Source: CAYSRM01 sp964475205 (GTDB taxonomy: Bacteria > Verrucomicrobiota > Kiritimatiellia > UBA8416 > CAYSRM01). Taken from it: a DNA stretch of 37,316 nt. The stretch covers positions 1 to 37,316 of the forward strand of contig CAYYVQ010000022.1 in NCBI GenBank assembly GCA_964475205.1. Reading direction: 5' to 3'. The translations under genes were made by a program, and so were the position numbers. Positions 17,759 to 26,054 of the stretch are shown one piece after another; position 1 is the first letter of the stretch, and each line of letters begins with the position of its first letter. The notes under the pieces were generated by a model that was not told the origin of the DNA, did not search any database, and was given only the letters and a program-made list of their open reading frames with translations.

Positions 17759-18250
17759 ATGAACATCAAGAATAACAGATTACGTCAACCGGCAGGTTTC
17801 ACACTGGTTGAAATAATGATCGTTGTGGCGATCATAGGGCTTCTTGCGTCTATAGCTGTTCCGTCTTTCAGCAAGGCCCGTAATGAATCAAGGAAGACTG
17901 CTTTTATCAGCGATATACGTACATATTCCGGAGCGGCGGAAATGTACATGATAGAAACGGGCAATTACCTTGAGGACAGCGGTTCCGGCCAGATACCTTC
18001 AGGTTTCAAGGATTATCTCCGCCGGGGTGATTGGGTGGGAGGCACACCGATAGGTGGAGTCTGGGATGCCGAGGATGAAAACGGTATCGGCGGTTTCAAA
18101 TCCTGTTTCGGGGTGCATTTCAATGATGGGAAACATCCTGGAGACAGCTACATGAGGGACATTGACGAAGAGTTGGACGATGGAAACCTGAACACGGGTT
18201 CCTTCCGGAAAATTGCCGATGACCGGTATTATTACATCCTTGAAGAGTGA
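17759..18250 (+). CDS. Prepilin-type N-terminal cleavage/methylation domain protein
   Basis: A 163-residue type IV pilin or type II secretion pseudopilin-like protein. After a short basic leader the processing site and hydrophobic helix read 'PAGFTLVEIMIVVAIIGLLA' (cleavage between Gly and Phe, Glu+5 present). The globular part has 'ARNESRKTAFISDIRTYSGA' and ends 'KIADDRYYYILEE'. The short leader plus a small acidic head is common in the many single-gene prepilin-like proteins of Lentisphaerota and Verrucomicrobiota. No pilus assembly genes are nearby. No strong Shine-Dalgarno is seen before the ATG, and the untranslated leader predicted from the sigma-54 site is very short. Confidence 0.85.
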   Translation: MNIKNNRLRQPAGFTLVEIMIVVAIIGLLASIAVPSFSKARNESRKTAFISDIRTYSGAAEMYMIETGNYLEDSGSGQIPSGFKDYLRRGDWVGGTPIGGVWDAEDENGIGGFKSCFGVHFNDGKHPGDSYMRDIDEELDDGNLNTGSFRKIADDRYYYILEE

Positions 18251-18310
18251 TAAACATCAACATTACCAGGCACCCAACCGTTCTTGCACGAATAACCCGG
18301 GCTATTGATC

Positions 18311-18340
18311 TTGACATTTTTGCGGGTGGGTAAATAGAAT
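18311..18340 (+). promoter_or_regulatory. Strong sigma-70-type promoter
   Basis: TTGACA (18311-18316) and TAGAAT (18335-18340) are 18 nt apart. Transcription would begin near 18347, about 160 nt upstream of the start of the large secreted enzyme. Confidence 0.6.
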
Positions 18341-18346
18341 ACCCTT

Positions 18347-18453
18347 ATCTTTATCTTTCGATAAATTGTCCGGATCCGCAGTCGCAAACAGGCTGCAGCG
18401 AATCCTTGACTGAGGCCATCGGATTTCCAGGCGGCCGGGGGCCTCTTTTTTTT
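18347..18453 (+). ncRNA. Candidate structured leader or small RNA between promoter and terminator
   Basis: About 107 nt lie between the promoter start point and the last U of the terminator. Within it GGATCCGC (18372-18379) can pair with GCGAATCC (18398-18405) with one mismatch, giving a stem upstream of the terminator stem. No known riboswitch was recognised. It could be an attenuator for the downstream gene, a free small RNA, or simply the end of the prepilin transcript next to an unrelated promoter. Confidence 0.3.
18412..18453 (+). terminator. Intrinsic terminator upstream of the PcRGLX-like gene
   Basis: GAGGCC (18412-18417) pairs with GGCCTC (18440-18445) and is followed by eight T (18446-18453). 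The 22-nt loop is long but itself GC-rich. It lies after the promoter at 18311 and before the ATG at 18506. Confidence 0.6.
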
Positions 18454-18505
18454 ATGGGTTTTATCTGCCCAGTATTTTTCAGATAAACATGAAGGAATTA
18501 CATCA

Positions 18506-21500
18506 ATGAAGAATTGTCTCATCATCTGTACAAGTTTTTTTGCATTAGTCGCATCTGTTTACGCAGATCTCTCCGTTAATATGACGGTTCGTGAACCTGC
18601 GGGTGTTACGCGGGTTGCAGAGCCTGTATGCGGCGGCATTCCTCTGCCCCGGCGCACATACAAAGCCGACCAGCCATTCGCAGTATTTTCAGGCGACAGG
18701 GAGGTCCCGTCCCAGGTTTTGCCCATGGTTGTGGATGAAGATGGCTTTGTGAGCTGGGCGCTGGTTGATCTTCAGGCTGATGTTCCTGCAAAAGGGGCCT
18801 CCAAGTTTGTTCTAAAGGCGGTCAAATCTTCCGCCAAACCAGGCAATGAGCTCAGGATTCGTGAAAGCGGCAAAGGTGTAATGGTTGACACCGGTAAAAT
18901 CCAGTTCAGCATTTTAAAAACAAGACCGTTTTCGCTGTTTTCCGAAGTGCGCGTGGATGGCAAGTCCGTTGTTCGCGGCGGTGAAGTAACCTACACGGAT
19001 CCCTGGGGCGATAAGAACACTTATACAGCGGATAAGCCTGCAAGCGTTGAAGTTGAATATGCAGGCCCCATGCGGACCACGATCTGTGTAAAAGGACGGT
19101 TCCAGGGGGATGATGAAAACAAGTTCCAGTATATTGCCCGGATTACTGCCTGGGCCGGGAAAAGCCGTGTTGGGATAAAGTACAAGCTTGCCAATTCAAA
19201 TCCGGATCATTACTGCTACCGGCAGGTCAAAGACTCTTCAATTTCACTTGCCCTTGCGGAAAAACCGGCGGGCACTGTTCTGGGGGCGAGCACGCCTCTT
19301 ACCGCGGGGCCTGAGGCATCGCTTACCGCCGGGTTGCGGGCGAAAGCCGAAGGCGCGGCAAGGGCAACGGATGCCGCCAGGGAAGTGTGGTCTTCAAACG
19401 GCAAAGGCGATAAAGCGGAGGGCTGGATTGCGGCCCGGTTGGGAAATGCTTCGATTTATGCTTGCGATACCTACTTTACTGACGATCCGCCCCGGAAGCT
19501 GGAAGTCAAAAACGGCGCCCTTGTGCTGACCGGAACAACCCGGCGTTTTGACAGCGACAAACGCGGCGCGAGACCTTTCAAGGCGGAACATCGCGTATTG
19601 TTTGACTGCTCGCATCTTCGCTCGGAATATCTGATTGATTTTGACGCCCCGAAAGAGGAGGTAAGGCTTGAAGATATGGCAGGTGGCGCCCGCGGCTGGC
19701 TCCATCTTACGGCAGAACCGTCCTGGTATTCGAGCGTTGACAGTCTTGGGGTCGGCAGGTTTGGTGTTCGGGATGACGAGTTGAAATGCTACGAACTCTG
19801 GGGATGGTCTTATAACGAGAATAAAGCCCCGAAAAGTCCCGGCAAAATAGGAACCCGCCGGTTTGTTCTTTACGAGGACAACCACTTCGAGACCGAACAG
19901 GATTCAGTTGAAGCTTATTTGCTGATGTACCTGCGCACAGGCAGCCGGAGCTACTTGCAGGGCGGACAGGGCTGGGCGAATTATGAAATGGACCGACAGA
20001 AATGGCGCACTGACGGTTGGCGGTGGAAGGATGGGGGAGTATGGAAAAGATCCGGCCCTCTTGGGAACCGCCCTCAGCGCGGCAAGGATCCGGTAACAGG
20101 CAAGCGCAACTATTGCCCCGGCAAGAAATGCTCCGTTCTTGAACCCGGCGCGTCGGACGATATGTATAAAATGTCAATCGGCAGCCAGTGCCGGTGCCAC
20201 AACTATGCCGCCGGACTTGCTGTATGGTATTGCATTACAGGCGATAGAGATGCTCTGGAAGCCGCCATTGATTCGGTGGAACAGATGGTGGATTATCAGA
20301 AACGCGTAAAGAAACTTGCTCCGGGGAAGGAAAAGGATTTCAGCCGCGACTTTACACGTTCAGTCTACCTGGTTAATGCGACCCGGCTGGCTGCTCCGAC
20401 AGACGCATTTGTGTGTGAAGCCAGTGATTACCTGACCGGGGTGTTTCTTGGCCGTGGCCGAAAAGAACCCAGGGGACTGGTTAACGGCGCAAGGCCCCTG
20501 AAAATGAAGGGATGGGGCAAGTTTGCCGGGTTGAAGAAGTATGTCGGAGAAAAGGGCCTGGCTGAAATGGAGAAGCTGGGCATAACCTTCAGCAAGGAAA
20601 ACGGGGAACTTCACGATCCTGAAACGGGCGTAAAGTGGTTTCCGATTCCCGGAGCGAATTCCTTTATGCTGCCTCCGGTTGCCGGCGGTATTCATGCGTA
20701 TTATCGGATTACCGGTGATGAGGATGCGCAGGACTGGGTGATCGCATTCGGGAAGGCATTGAAACACGTGCTCCAGCAGGATCATGGTCAGCTGCACGGC
20801 AGCCTGCTTGTTGATTTTCCAAAAAAAGGCATTGTCAAAGACCGCGCAAGCTGGGATCTGCCGCCGGACAGTGTCAACGGCGAGGGTGTGAAGATTTCAG
20901 GTTACCTCGCCCGTTTTTATCCGGACGTTCCCGCTCGCGCCTATGAGCTTTGCGGCGATCCGGTTTTGAAGGAGGCTGCGTACGAATACTGGAACCATGG
21001 CAGCCATCGCGGGTATTGGGCAAAAAGAACCAAGGGTCTTGGCGAGCGTGTCGGGCGATGGGTAAATATCGTCGGGCCTCATAGCGAAACAGTTTGCTTT
21101 ACAGCGCACACTTTCTGGATCCATGCCCATCCGAGAAAAGATACGAAAGCTCCGGTTCATGTGAAAGACCTGAATGTCACGCTAAATGGCAACAAGGCCA
21201 CGGTAAGTTTCACAACTCCCTCTGACCAGGGCGGGGGCCGGGTGGTGCGGTATCAGCTTAAGTGTTCCGAAAGGCCGATCGTTTCATACGAAAAATACCT
21301 CAAGCTGTACAACAATGGCAGGGATGAAGAAAAGTCGACTTGCAACTGGTGGATGGCCGTAAACGCGGATGGAGAACCCAGGCCCGGCAAACCCGGCAGC
21401 AAGGAAATATTCACCATTTCGAATGTTCCTGAAAATACAAAGTATTTTGCTTTGTGTTCATTTGACGACAGTCATAATCGAAGCGAGCACAGCAACGTTT

Positions 21501-21514
21501 TTGAGGTCAAATAG
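18506..21514 (+). CDS. Secreted PcRGLX/YetA-like polysaccharide lyase family protein
   Basis: A 1002-residue exported protein. Signal peptide: 'LIICTSFFALVASVYA' with cleavage after residue 20. The N-terminal part (about 25-110) matches the RIFT-barrel domain of exo-rhamnogalacturonan lyases (PcRGLX, PL26-like): 'EPVCGGIPLPRRTY', 'REVPSQVLPMVVDEDGFVSWALV'-type strand (VPSQVLP... VSWALVDL). The centre (about 450-870) looks like an alpha/alpha barrel, with 'LLMYLRTGSRSYLQGG' and 'GLAVWYCITGDRDALEAA'. The end (about 880-1002) looks like a fibronectin type III domain. It probably cuts pectin-like or other uronate glycans outside the cell. AAGGA lies 9 nt before the ATG. Regulation may act through the leader and terminator just upstream. 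Confidence 0.65.
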   Translation: MKNCLIICTSFFALVASVYADLSVNMTVREPAGVTRVAEPVCGGIPLPRRTYKADQPFAVFSGDREVPSQVLPMVVDEDGFVSWALVDLQADVPAKGASKFVLKAVKSSAKPGNELRIRESGKGVMVDTGKIQFSILKTRPFSLFSEVRVDGKSVVRGGEVTYTDPWGDKNTYTADKPASVEVEYAGPMRTTICVKGRFQGDDENKFQYIARITAWAGKSRVGIKYKLANSNPDHYCYRQVKDSSISLALAEKPAGTVLGASTPLTAGPEASLTAGLRAKAEGAARATDAAREVWSSNGKGDKAEGWIAARLGNASIYACDTYFTDDPPRKLEVKNGALVLTGTTRRFDSDKRGARPFKAEHRVLFDCSHLRSEYLIDFDAPKEEVRLEDMAGGARGWLHLTAEPSWYSSVDSLGVGRFGVRDDELKCYELWGWSYNENKAPKSPGKIGTRRFVLYEDNHFETEQDSVEAYLLMYLRTGSRSYLQGGQGWANYEMDRQKWRTDGWRWKDGGVWKRSGPLGNRPQRGKDPVTGKRNYCPGKKCSVLEPGASDDMYKMSIGSQCRCHNYAAGLAVWYCITGDRDALEAAIDSVEQMVDYQKRVKKLAPGKEKDFSRDFTRSVYLVNATRLAAPTDAFVCEASDYLTGVFLGRGRKEPRGLVNGARPLKMKGWGKFAGLKKYVGEKGLAEMEKLGITFSKENGELHDPETGVKWFPIPGANSFMLPPVAGGIHAYYRITGDEDAQDWVIAFGKALKHVLQQDHGQLHGSLLVDFPKKGIVKDRASWDLPPDSVNGEGVKISGYLARFYPDVPARAYELCGDPVLKEAAYEYWNHGSHRGYWAKRTKGLGERVGRWVNIVGPHSETVCFTAHTFWIHAHPRKDTKAPVHVKDLNVTLNGNKATVSFTTPSDQGGGRVVRYQLKCSERPIVSYEKYLKLYNNGRDEEKSTCNWWMAVNADGEPRPGKPGSKEIFTISNVPENTKYFALCSFDDSHNRSEHSNVFEVK

Positions 21515-21618
21515 AAACTTATCCTGCATCCCTGGCAGAAGGAATGCTGTGAGAAATGATGGTGATTGGCCAACAGATTGCGCAGGGAATTGTTCCGGGC
21601 AGTGAGGCAGGCGGCAAT

Positions 21619-23334
21619 ATGGAAATGGATCGCGACAGACTGAGGACCGGGCTGCTGAGCATTGACGGAAAGGGTTATCCTTCTTACAAGAGAATCAAGG
21701 GCCGTTACAGGTTCGAAGAGTTTGAGCTTTCTATTGACTATGTGCAGGGAGATCCATTTGCTTCGCCCAGCAGGTTAAGAGTCCGGGTTCCTGTTGACAT
21801 GGCCGGGTTTCCTGAACACTGTTTTAGCAGCAGGATCAGGCGGATTGCTTTTCGCGATTTTATCGCAAGGCAATTTGCGGCTTTATGCTGTGACCTCAGG
21901 GAAAGACAGGGCTCAGGGAAAAGCGGACTGCTCAGCATGGATGTCCCCGGCCAGGAAATCATGGAACGGTCTTCGGTTGTTATTGAAGACTCCTTCATCG
22001 AGGCGCGGTTTGTGGCGGGACTGCCCGCCAACGGGAGGCGCATTCGCGGACGGCAGGCTGAAGTCATGCTGTGCGAAAAAATTCCCGGGCTTGCCCGCAG
22101 GACTATGTTCTTCGACAGCATTAATGATGCTGAACTTAAAAAACATCTGGATGTGTGCGAGGACGCCGCGGCGTTGAGGGAGGCGCTTGACGCTAAGGGG
22201 CTCATAGCTTTTATTGCTGACGGTTCCGTGCTGCCCAGGTGTTCGGGCATTGACGACCGTCCGCTGGATACAGGGGCGGTGGAATTTCAGAGCCCGGATT
22301 CCATGCGGGTAACTATACCGACTCCTCATGCCGGCGAGATATCCGGGATGGGAATCAGAAAAGGTGTTACCCTTGTTGTGGGCGGAGGATATCACGGCAA
22401 GAGCACGTTGCTCAACGCTCTCGAAAAAGGCGTGTATAATCATGTGCCGGGTGACGGCCGAGAGAAGGCCGTTTCGACGCGAACCTCTGTTAAGATCCGG
22501 GCCGAGGATGGCAGGTCGGTCCAGGGCGTAAATATCACCCCTTTCATAAACAACCTCCCGGGCGAACGACGTCCGGGTTGTTTCCATACGCAGAACGCAA
22601 GCGGAAGCACAAGCCAGGCGGCAAATATTATGGAGGCAGTAGAGGTGAAAGCGGATGCGCTGTTCCTTGACGAGGACACGTGCGCGACCAACTTGATGAT
22701 CCGCGATGCCAGGATGCAGAACCTGGTGGAGAAGTCCGGCGAACCCATTACTCCTTTTCTTGATCGGGTAGGGAGCCTCTACAACGATGCGGGCATAAGC
22801 ACGATCATTGTGCTTGGCGGCAGCGGGGATTATTTTGAGGTTGCCGACCAGGTGATTCGAATGGACAATTTCAGGCCATTTGACGTTACAGGCAAAGCCA
22901 AAGAGATTGCTTCCCGGTTCCCCAGTCTGCGAAAGGAGGAGACTCTTGAACACTGGCCGGACCTCGGCGTAAGGCGTGAGCCAGACCCGCGGTCAATAGA
23001 TCCGCGCAAAGGCAAGAAGAGTGTAAGCATAAAGACCAGGTCAACACGGGCGGTTATCTTCGGGGCCCACGAAATAGACATGAGCCAGGTTTCCCAGATT
23101 GTGGACGAGGGCCAGCTCCGGGCTATCGGGCGGGCAATGGACATGATCAGGCGCAAACTTGCCGGCGGAGCATCTTTCTTTGAAGCAATAGAAAGCATTT
23201 GCGCGGAGGTGAGAGAAAACGGTCTTGATGTGCTTGATGACCGGCGAACCGGTGATTATGTCGAATTCAGGCCTTACGAGCTGGCGGCTGCTTTGAACAG
23301 GCTGAGAACTCTTATTGTTCCCGGCAGCAACTGA
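21619..23334 (+). CDS. ABC-class ATPase (PF09818 family)
   Basis: A soluble ATPase of the family described as 'predicted ATPase of the ABC class' (related to trypanosome MRB1590), not a transporter subunit. Counted from this start, Walker A is 'GGGYHGKSTLL' (255-265), the signature-like helix 'NASGSTSQAANIMEA' is near 327, and Walker B 'ADALFLDEDTCATN' near 345. The conserved N-terminal block 'SIDGKGYPSYKRIKGRYRF' begins about 15 residues in, typical of the family, so the ATG at 21619 (AGGCGG 4 nt upstream) is preferred over one at 21556 that adds 21 unlike residues. It is 5 nt from the photolyase start, so the two are probably co-transcribed. Its cellular role is not established; RNA handling is suggested for relatives. 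Confidence 0.85.
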   Translation: MEMDRDRLRTGLLSIDGKGYPSYKRIKGRYRFEEFELSIDYVQGDPFASPSRLRVRVPVDMAGFPEHCFSSRIRRIAFRDFIARQFAALCCDLRERQGSGKSGLLSMDVPGQEIMERSSVVIEDSFIEARFVAGLPANGRRIRGRQAEVMLCEKIPGLARRTMFFDSINDAELKKHLDVCEDAAALREALDAKGLIAFIADGSVLPRCSGIDDRPLDTGAVEFQSPDSMRVTIPTPHAGEISGMGIRKGVTLVVGGGYHGKSTLLNALEKGVYNHVPGDGREKAVSTRTSVKIRAEDGRSVQGVNITPFINNLPGERRPGCFHTQNASGSTSQAANIMEAVEVKADALFLDEDTCATNLMIRDARMQNLVEKSGEPITPFLDRVGSLYNDAGISTIIVLGGSGDYFEVADQVIRMDNFRPFDVTGKAKEIASRFPSLRKEETLEHWPDLGVRREPDPRSIDPRKGKKSVSIKTRSTRAVIFGAHEIDMSQVSQIVDEGQLRAIGRAMDMIRRKLAGGASFFEAIESICAEVRENGLDVLDDRRTGDYVEFRPYELAAALNRLRTLIVPGSN

Positions 23335-23339
23335 ATTAT

Positions 23340-24689
23340 ATGAGGGTTGACGGCAACAGAGTTTGCAGAATCACCGGCGGCGAACCACATGCCGGACCGG
23401 TTATCTATTGGATGAGTCGAGACCAGCGTGCGCACAATAACTGGGCGTTGACTTATGCGCAGGACCTTGCCTCCGAAAGTGATTCGGCCCTGATTGTGGC
23501 CTTCTGTCTTGTGCCTCAATTCCTTGGGGCAGCTTTGCGACAGTACGGTTTTATGCTCAGGGGGCTGCGCGAAACTTCGAATGAGCTGGAAAAGAAGAAT
23601 ATCGGGTTTGCTTTGCTTCGCGGCGACCCTGCCACAGAGATTCCGCGTTTCGCTCGTGAAATCAAGGCCGGCGCAGTGGTTACGGATTTTGACCCTTTAC
23701 GCATCAAGATTGACTGGCAGCAGAAAGTCGCGAAAAAACTCGAAGTTCCTTTTTATGAAGTTGACGCGCACAATATTGTGCCTTGTCGTATTGCCTCTCC
23801 GAAAAGAGAATATGCTGCCCGGACTTTTCGTCCGAAGATTAATAAATTGCTTCCGGGTTTTATCGAAGGTCTGCCGAACATCAAGACTCATCCTGCCAAT
23901 CCGCCGTCGGGGTTTGACGGGATGGCTGACGCGGACAGTCTGTTAAAGGAACTCAATGTTGATGATTCTGTTAACGAAGTTCAGTGGTTGACGCCGGGCA
24001 GGGCTGCGGGCAGGCGAAAGCTACGAGCTTTCACAGACAGAGGATTGATCGGATATGCCCAGAACAGCAGGGATCCGAATGCGGACTCCCAATCGGATCT
24101 TTCTCCATACCTGCATTTTGGCCAGTTGTCTGCTCAGGCTGTTGCGCTGGAGATCCGGAAGGCTTCCGCGCCTGACGATGACAAGGAAGCCTTTCTGGAG
24201 CAGCTTATAGTTCGACGGGAGCTTTCTGACAATTTCTGTTTCTATACACAAAACTATGACAGTACGGATGCATTTCCCTCGTGGGCGCTTGAGACCCTGG
24301 ATAAACACAGTAGCGATAGCAGAGAGTATACTTATGAAATGCAGGCTTTAGAAAATGCTCAAACCCACGACCGTCTCTGGAATGCAGCGCAAAAACAGAT
24401 GGTTAATGCCGGTAAAATGCACGGCTATATGCGTATGTATTGGGCCAAAAAAATCCTGGAATGGACTGAATCTCCGGCCGAAGCTCTCGAAATTGTGGTT
24501 TCCCTGAATGACAAATACGAGCTGGACGGGCGGGATTCAAACGGTTATGTCGGGGCTGCCTGGGCTATTGGCGGTGTTCATGACCGGCCATGGATCGAAA
24601 GACCGGTATTCGGCAAGATCAGGTATATGAACTATAACGGGTGTCGTTCTAAATTCGACATTGAACGATATGTGGAGCAGAACAAATAA
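23340..24689 (+). CDS. phrB: Class II deoxyribodipyrimidine photolyase
   Basis: Repairs UV-induced cyclobutane pyrimidine dimers using light and FADH2. The 449 residues have the class II opening 'VIYWMSRDQRAHNNWALTYA' (21-40), the Rossmann part with 'FALLRGDPATEIP', 'VVTDFDPLRIK', and the FAD-binding half containing 'SDLSPYLHFGQLSAQAVALE' (near 255) and 'NFCFYTQNYDS' (near 300). The C-terminus has 'HGYMRMYWAKKILEW' and 'DGRDSNGYVGAAWAIGGVHD', both typical of class II enzymes. It begins 5 nt after the ABC-class ATPase gene. A photolyase implies at least occasional light exposure, a useful ecological hint beside the anaerobic Rnf complex. Confidence 0.92.
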   Translation: MRVDGNRVCRITGGEPHAGPVIYWMSRDQRAHNNWALTYAQDLASESDSALIVAFCLVPQFLGAALRQYGFMLRGLRETSNELEKKNIGFALLRGDPATEIPRFAREIKAGAVVTDFDPLRIKIDWQQKVAKKLEVPFYEVDAHNIVPCRIASPKREYAARTFRPKINKLLPGFIEGLPNIKTHPANPPSGFDGMADADSLLKELNVDDSVNEVQWLTPGRAAGRRKLRAFTDRGLIGYAQNSRDPNADSQSDLSPYLHFGQLSAQAVALEIRKASAPDDDKEAFLEQLIVRRELSDNFCFYTQNYDSTDAFPSWALETLDKHSSDSREYTYEMQALENAQTHDRLWNAAQKQMVNAGKMHGYMRMYWAKKILEWTESPAEALEIVVSLNDKYELDGRDSNGYVGAAWAIGGVHDRPWIERPVFGKIRYMNYNGCRSKFDIERYVEQNK

Positions 24690-24715
24690 CTTCGAATCCC
24701 GCGGTTTAAGTTCTC

Positions 24716-24743
24716 AAAAAAGCCTTCCCGGCGAATGGGAAGG
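24716..24743 (-). terminator. Intrinsic terminator of metF
   Basis: CCTTCCC (24723-24729) and GGGAAGG (24737-24743) form a perfect 7-bp stem with a 7-nt loop. Read on the minus strand it is followed by a T run (24721-24716). It sits in the gap between the convergent photolyase and metF genes. Confidence 0.8.
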
Positions 24744-24754
24744 TGGGCTGGCGC

Positions 24755-25708
24755 TCAGGCCGATAGGGCAAGGTAGTTCCTGAAACCCAGCGACTCGCAG
24801 ATGGTCAGCGAAGCCAGGGATGTATTCAGCGTATAGAAGTGAATTCCCGGCACATTGTTGTGTATCAAGTCCCTCGCCTGTTCCGTGGCCCAGTGGATAC
24901 CCACATTCTTTACTCTCTCCTTGCCCTGTGCCCGTTCAACGGCTCCCTGCAGCGCCGCGGGTATGCGGGCGCCGCCCGCCAGATCCGCCATTCGATACAT
25001 GCTCTTCTTTGAAGTGATCGGCATGATTCCTGCGATAACAGGGATTTCTATTCCGACCATCTCGCAGCGCTCCACGAAATCGTAGTAGTCACGGTTCGTG
25101 AAAAAAAGCTGGGTTACTATGTAGTCGGCCCCTTCGTCTACCTTCGCCTTAAGATACTCCATTTCCTTTAGCCTGTTCGGGGTTTCGGGGTGGCCTTCGC
25201 AAAAGCCGGCGACCCCTACGCCCATACCCGGGAAGTTTTTCTTAATGAACCGCACAAGATCCGCGCAGTATGGAAAATCAGAAGACCTGCATTCGGCTTC
25301 AGGGTCTTCTTTTGGGGTGTCCCCGCGCAGCGCCAGAATGTTGCGAATCCCGTTTTCCTGGTATTTTTCAAGAATAGCTCCGATTTCTTTTTCCGTTGAG
25401 CCTACGCACGTAAGGTGCGCCACCACGGGAATATCTGTTTCTCTGTGAACGCGGACTACCAGGTCATGTGTTTTTGCCCTGGTCGATCCCCCAGCTCCAT
25501 AGGTAACACTTACATAAGAGGGCTTAAGCGGCATCAAATCCGATATGGTATGAAAAAGATTTTCCCATCCTGCCTCTGTTTTAGGCGGAAAAAACTCGAA
25601 ACTGACTGCTGTATTGGATTTATCCAGTATCTCCTTGACGGTCATATCTTTGCGTTCCTGCTTCCCTTTCTTTCCCGGTTGCTTATTGGTGTCCGATTGT
25701 GCGTTCAT
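24755..25708 (-). CDS. metF: Methylenetetrahydrofolate reductase
   Basis: Reduces 5,10-methylene-THF to 5-methyl-THF for methionine synthesis. The 317 residues form a single TIM barrel: 'VSFEFFPPKTEAGWENLF' (near 35, with the catalytic Glu), 'PSYVSVTYGAGGSTRAKT' (near 63), 'HLTCVGSTEKEI' (near 98), 'NILALRGDTPKEDPE' (near 122, FAD contact Asp) and 'ADYIVTQLFFTN' (near 190). No regulatory C-terminal domain is present, as usual in bacteria. A Lys/Gln-rich 21-residue stretch precedes the core, so an internal Met (MTVKEIL) could be the true start. It stands alone with its own promoter and terminator. Confidence 0.95.
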   Translation of the reverse strand: MNAQSDTNKQPGKKGKQERKDMTVKEILDKSNTAVSFEFFPPKTEAGWENLFHTISDLMPLKPSYVSVTYGAGGSTRAKTHDLVVRVHRETDIPVVAHLTCVGSTEKEIGAILEKYQENGIRNILALRGDTPKEDPEAECRSSDFPYCADLVRFIKKNFPGMGVGVAGFCEGHPETPNRLKEMEYLKAKVDEGADYIVTQLFFTNRDYYDFVERCEMVGIEIPVIAGIMPITSKKSMYRMADLAGGARIPAALQGAVERAQGKERVKNVGIHWATEQARDLIHNNVPGIHFYTLNTSLASLTICESLGFRNYLALSA

Positions 25709-25751
25709 TGTATCTCGCCAACCTTTTCAAGCCCAAAAATAGCTACTTTAT

Positions 25752-25780
25752 TGTTTATCAAAGGACCGGTTGAATGTCAA
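25752..25780 (-). promoter_or_regulatory. Candidate metF promoter
   Basis: On the minus strand TTGACA (25780-25775) and TAAACA (25757-25752) are 17 nt apart, about 45 nt before the metF ATG. The -35 is perfect and the -10 weak. Confidence 0.4.
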
Positions 25781-25812
25781 AGATGTATTTTCTTTTGTTG
25801 ACAGCCTTGTAA

Positions 25813-26034
25813 GAGAAGTCGCCCGGCTTGGTGCGAGAAGAAGTAAGGTTTATCGTCGATACATTCGACCGTCCGGAAGGAAGGATGTGCATCGCTGCAG
25901 TCAATGGCATAGTAAAGGGTACACCACTGGAGAACATAGAAGTCTGTCTCGACGAAGCATGCAGCTATGGCAAAGAGCATCGCGAACAGGCTGATGCCGG
26001 CCGCACGGCAGGAGGGGAAAAACTCGAAAGATAA
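25813..26034 (+). pseudogene. C-terminal remnant of a uroporphyrinogen decarboxylase (URO-D)-family protein
   Basis: An open stretch begins just after an in-frame TAA (25810) and reads 'VREEVRFIVDTFDRPEG', then 'CIAAVNGIVKGTPLENIEVC' and 'LDEACSYGKEHRE'. This is the tail seen in URO-D-like methyltransferase-type proteins, where 'evr..id.....gGyi.a..h.iq...P.eNi.a..ea...yG' ends the barrel. Only about 70 of the normal 340 or so residues survive, and there is no ribosome site or credible start. The missing 5' part may have been lost when metF and this locus came together. PVC genomes often pair such proteins with Gfo/Idh dehydrogenases, one of which lies next to it, convergent. Confidence 0.5.
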
Positions 26035-26054
26035 GAGTGACGCGATTCTCAAGT

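Noticed and set aside
18347..18453. c-di-GMP (GEMM) riboswitch
   Set aside because: 'CGCAAACAGG' is only superficially similar; the conserved GGACGCAAAGCC-type core and tetraloop are missing.
21913..22953. Minus-strand reading frame of 346 codons
   Set aside because: Antisense shadow of the ABC-class ATPase, whose motifs are clear on the plus strand.
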